From positions 18,350,848-18,414,847 of the forward strand of contig CM045737.1 of the NCBI GenBank assembly GCA_024760905.1: 64,000 bases of DNA. Direction: 5' to 3'. The notes under the pieces were generated by a model. The model did not search any database, was not told the DNA's origin, and saw nothing but the letters and a program-made list of their open reading frames with translations. Both the position numbers and the translations under genes were made by a program. Shown here piece after piece: positions 63,151-64,000 of the stretch. This stretch comes from Plotosus lineatus. Its lineage: Eukaryota; Chordata; Actinopteri; Siluriformes; Plotosidae. Position 1 is the first letter of the stretch. Each line of letters starts with the position of its first letter.

Positions 63151-64000
63151 ATAACATCTGAAACAAATAATGTACAGACGTAATCTCCAGCAAAAGTATA
63201 GATTCGCTAAAAATGTACCTAAAATGTGGTTGGAATTCAGATGTCTCAAAAATCACTGAAGTTTCAAGGGGAAGACTGTAGCTGCCATTACAGTGAGCAA
63301 TACCATATTGAGGGTACACAGTATGTTTATGTTATATAATGATATGTGCAGCTTTCCCTGGCCAGTCAATCAGCCAATTGATCCAGTCATGAGGTCGGTG
63401 CACAGCAGGTCCTTTACTGTGCAGATACTTTGGGAGTTCCCCTGATAGCCCTTATTTTTATCCAAACAATCGGCAAGTCTTTTCAGCTTACATTATGGTT
63501 TAACACTGACAGATATATCTGAGTATGATGCATACAAGCCAAGAGAGGTGTGGTAGAATAAATAATGAGTTTACAAGAGAATGTGGAATTTTGGTTTGAA
63601 GTCAAAGATGAAATGACATCAGAGCTACTGAACACGATAGCAATATTTCAAACTGGCAAGGTTATCTGCGATTTAAGAATAGAACTTTTTATAATGTGTT
63701 ATATGCAGAAAGCGGAAACTTATTTCAGTCAACACAGAAAGAAAACTTTTAAAAAAATTGCTTAAGGCACAGAAAATGCATTTTTAAATTACATATCAAT
63801 TTCATTATTACCTTGAACATAGATGCATTACAAAAATATTCCGTCTATGAATCAAGTTGAAAATACATTACTTAACTTATGGCTTTATAATTTACAACGC
63901 AATATCTGTCAACCATAATTTAAATTACTTAAGTTAAAAAAAATTAAAAAAAAATTAACTCCTAAAACAAATTTAGTTTGTCATATTCAAATGAAACCAA
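63151..64000. other. intergenic DNA, unassigned
   Basis: AT-rich; no exon or repeat recognised. Confidence 0.45.

Overview
The window is nuclear DNA of a ray-finned (teleost) fish. It has intron-split vertebrate genes, a dense load of Tc1-like DNA transposons, hAT and TA-target miniature elements, an RTE-like LINE, several tRNA-derived SINE families and many CA/TA microsatellites. There are no operons, ribosome binding sites or prokaryotic features. One SINE family ends in a TAAATGTAAA-type tail of the kind seen in otophysan fish such as catfishes and characins, but I would not name the order from that alone.

Two host genes can be supported. (1) The first coding exon of a MARK3-type kinase gene (MSTRTPLPTVNERDTEN, followed by a perfect GTAAGT donor) lies on the minus strand at 5433-5483. 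The rest of the gene must run off the left edge, so 1-5432 is its first intron. A CpG-richer block at about 5440-6330 is its likely promoter and 5' UTR. (2) A complete clic5 (chloride intracellular channel 5) gene lies on the plus strand at 15450-46935. It has two alternative first exons: a long acidic exon of the CLIC5B type at 15450-16013 and a 19-codon exon of the CLIC5A type at 34876-34932. Both join in phase 0 to the same five downstream exons of 110, 126, 107, 182 and 165 bp. The predicted products are 417 and 248 residues, and I see no disabling lesion.

Layout: 1-5432 mark3 intron 1, with a 516-bp hAT element, a CACGATT-rich block and a nested TA-target element; 5433-6330 mark3 exon 1 and upstream block; 6330-15180 intergenic, including a Tc1 element holding a second Tc1 element, which holds a SINE; 15181-16013 clic5 long first exon; 16014-42221 clic5 intron 1, with the RTE-like LINE (21.4-24.5 kb), three more Tc1 elements, two CCAAT-box-rich miniature elements, many SINEs and the short alternative first exon; 42222-47080 clic5 common exons, with a 1.35-kb hAT-like element ending 25 bp before exon 5; 47080-64000 intergenic, with SINEs, two hAT elements, a LINE tail and low-repeat stretches with no recognised exon.

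The most useful observations are the transposon sitting on the clic5 exon 5 splice acceptor (with an in-frame competing acceptor in its own end), the paired CLIC5A/CLIC5B starts, a SINE whose 3' half looks like the LINE's 5' end fused to its 3' end, the same SINE body carried on at least three different tails, and an unexplained CACGATT-rich block in mark3 intron 1. I found no clear case of a wholly new biological system.
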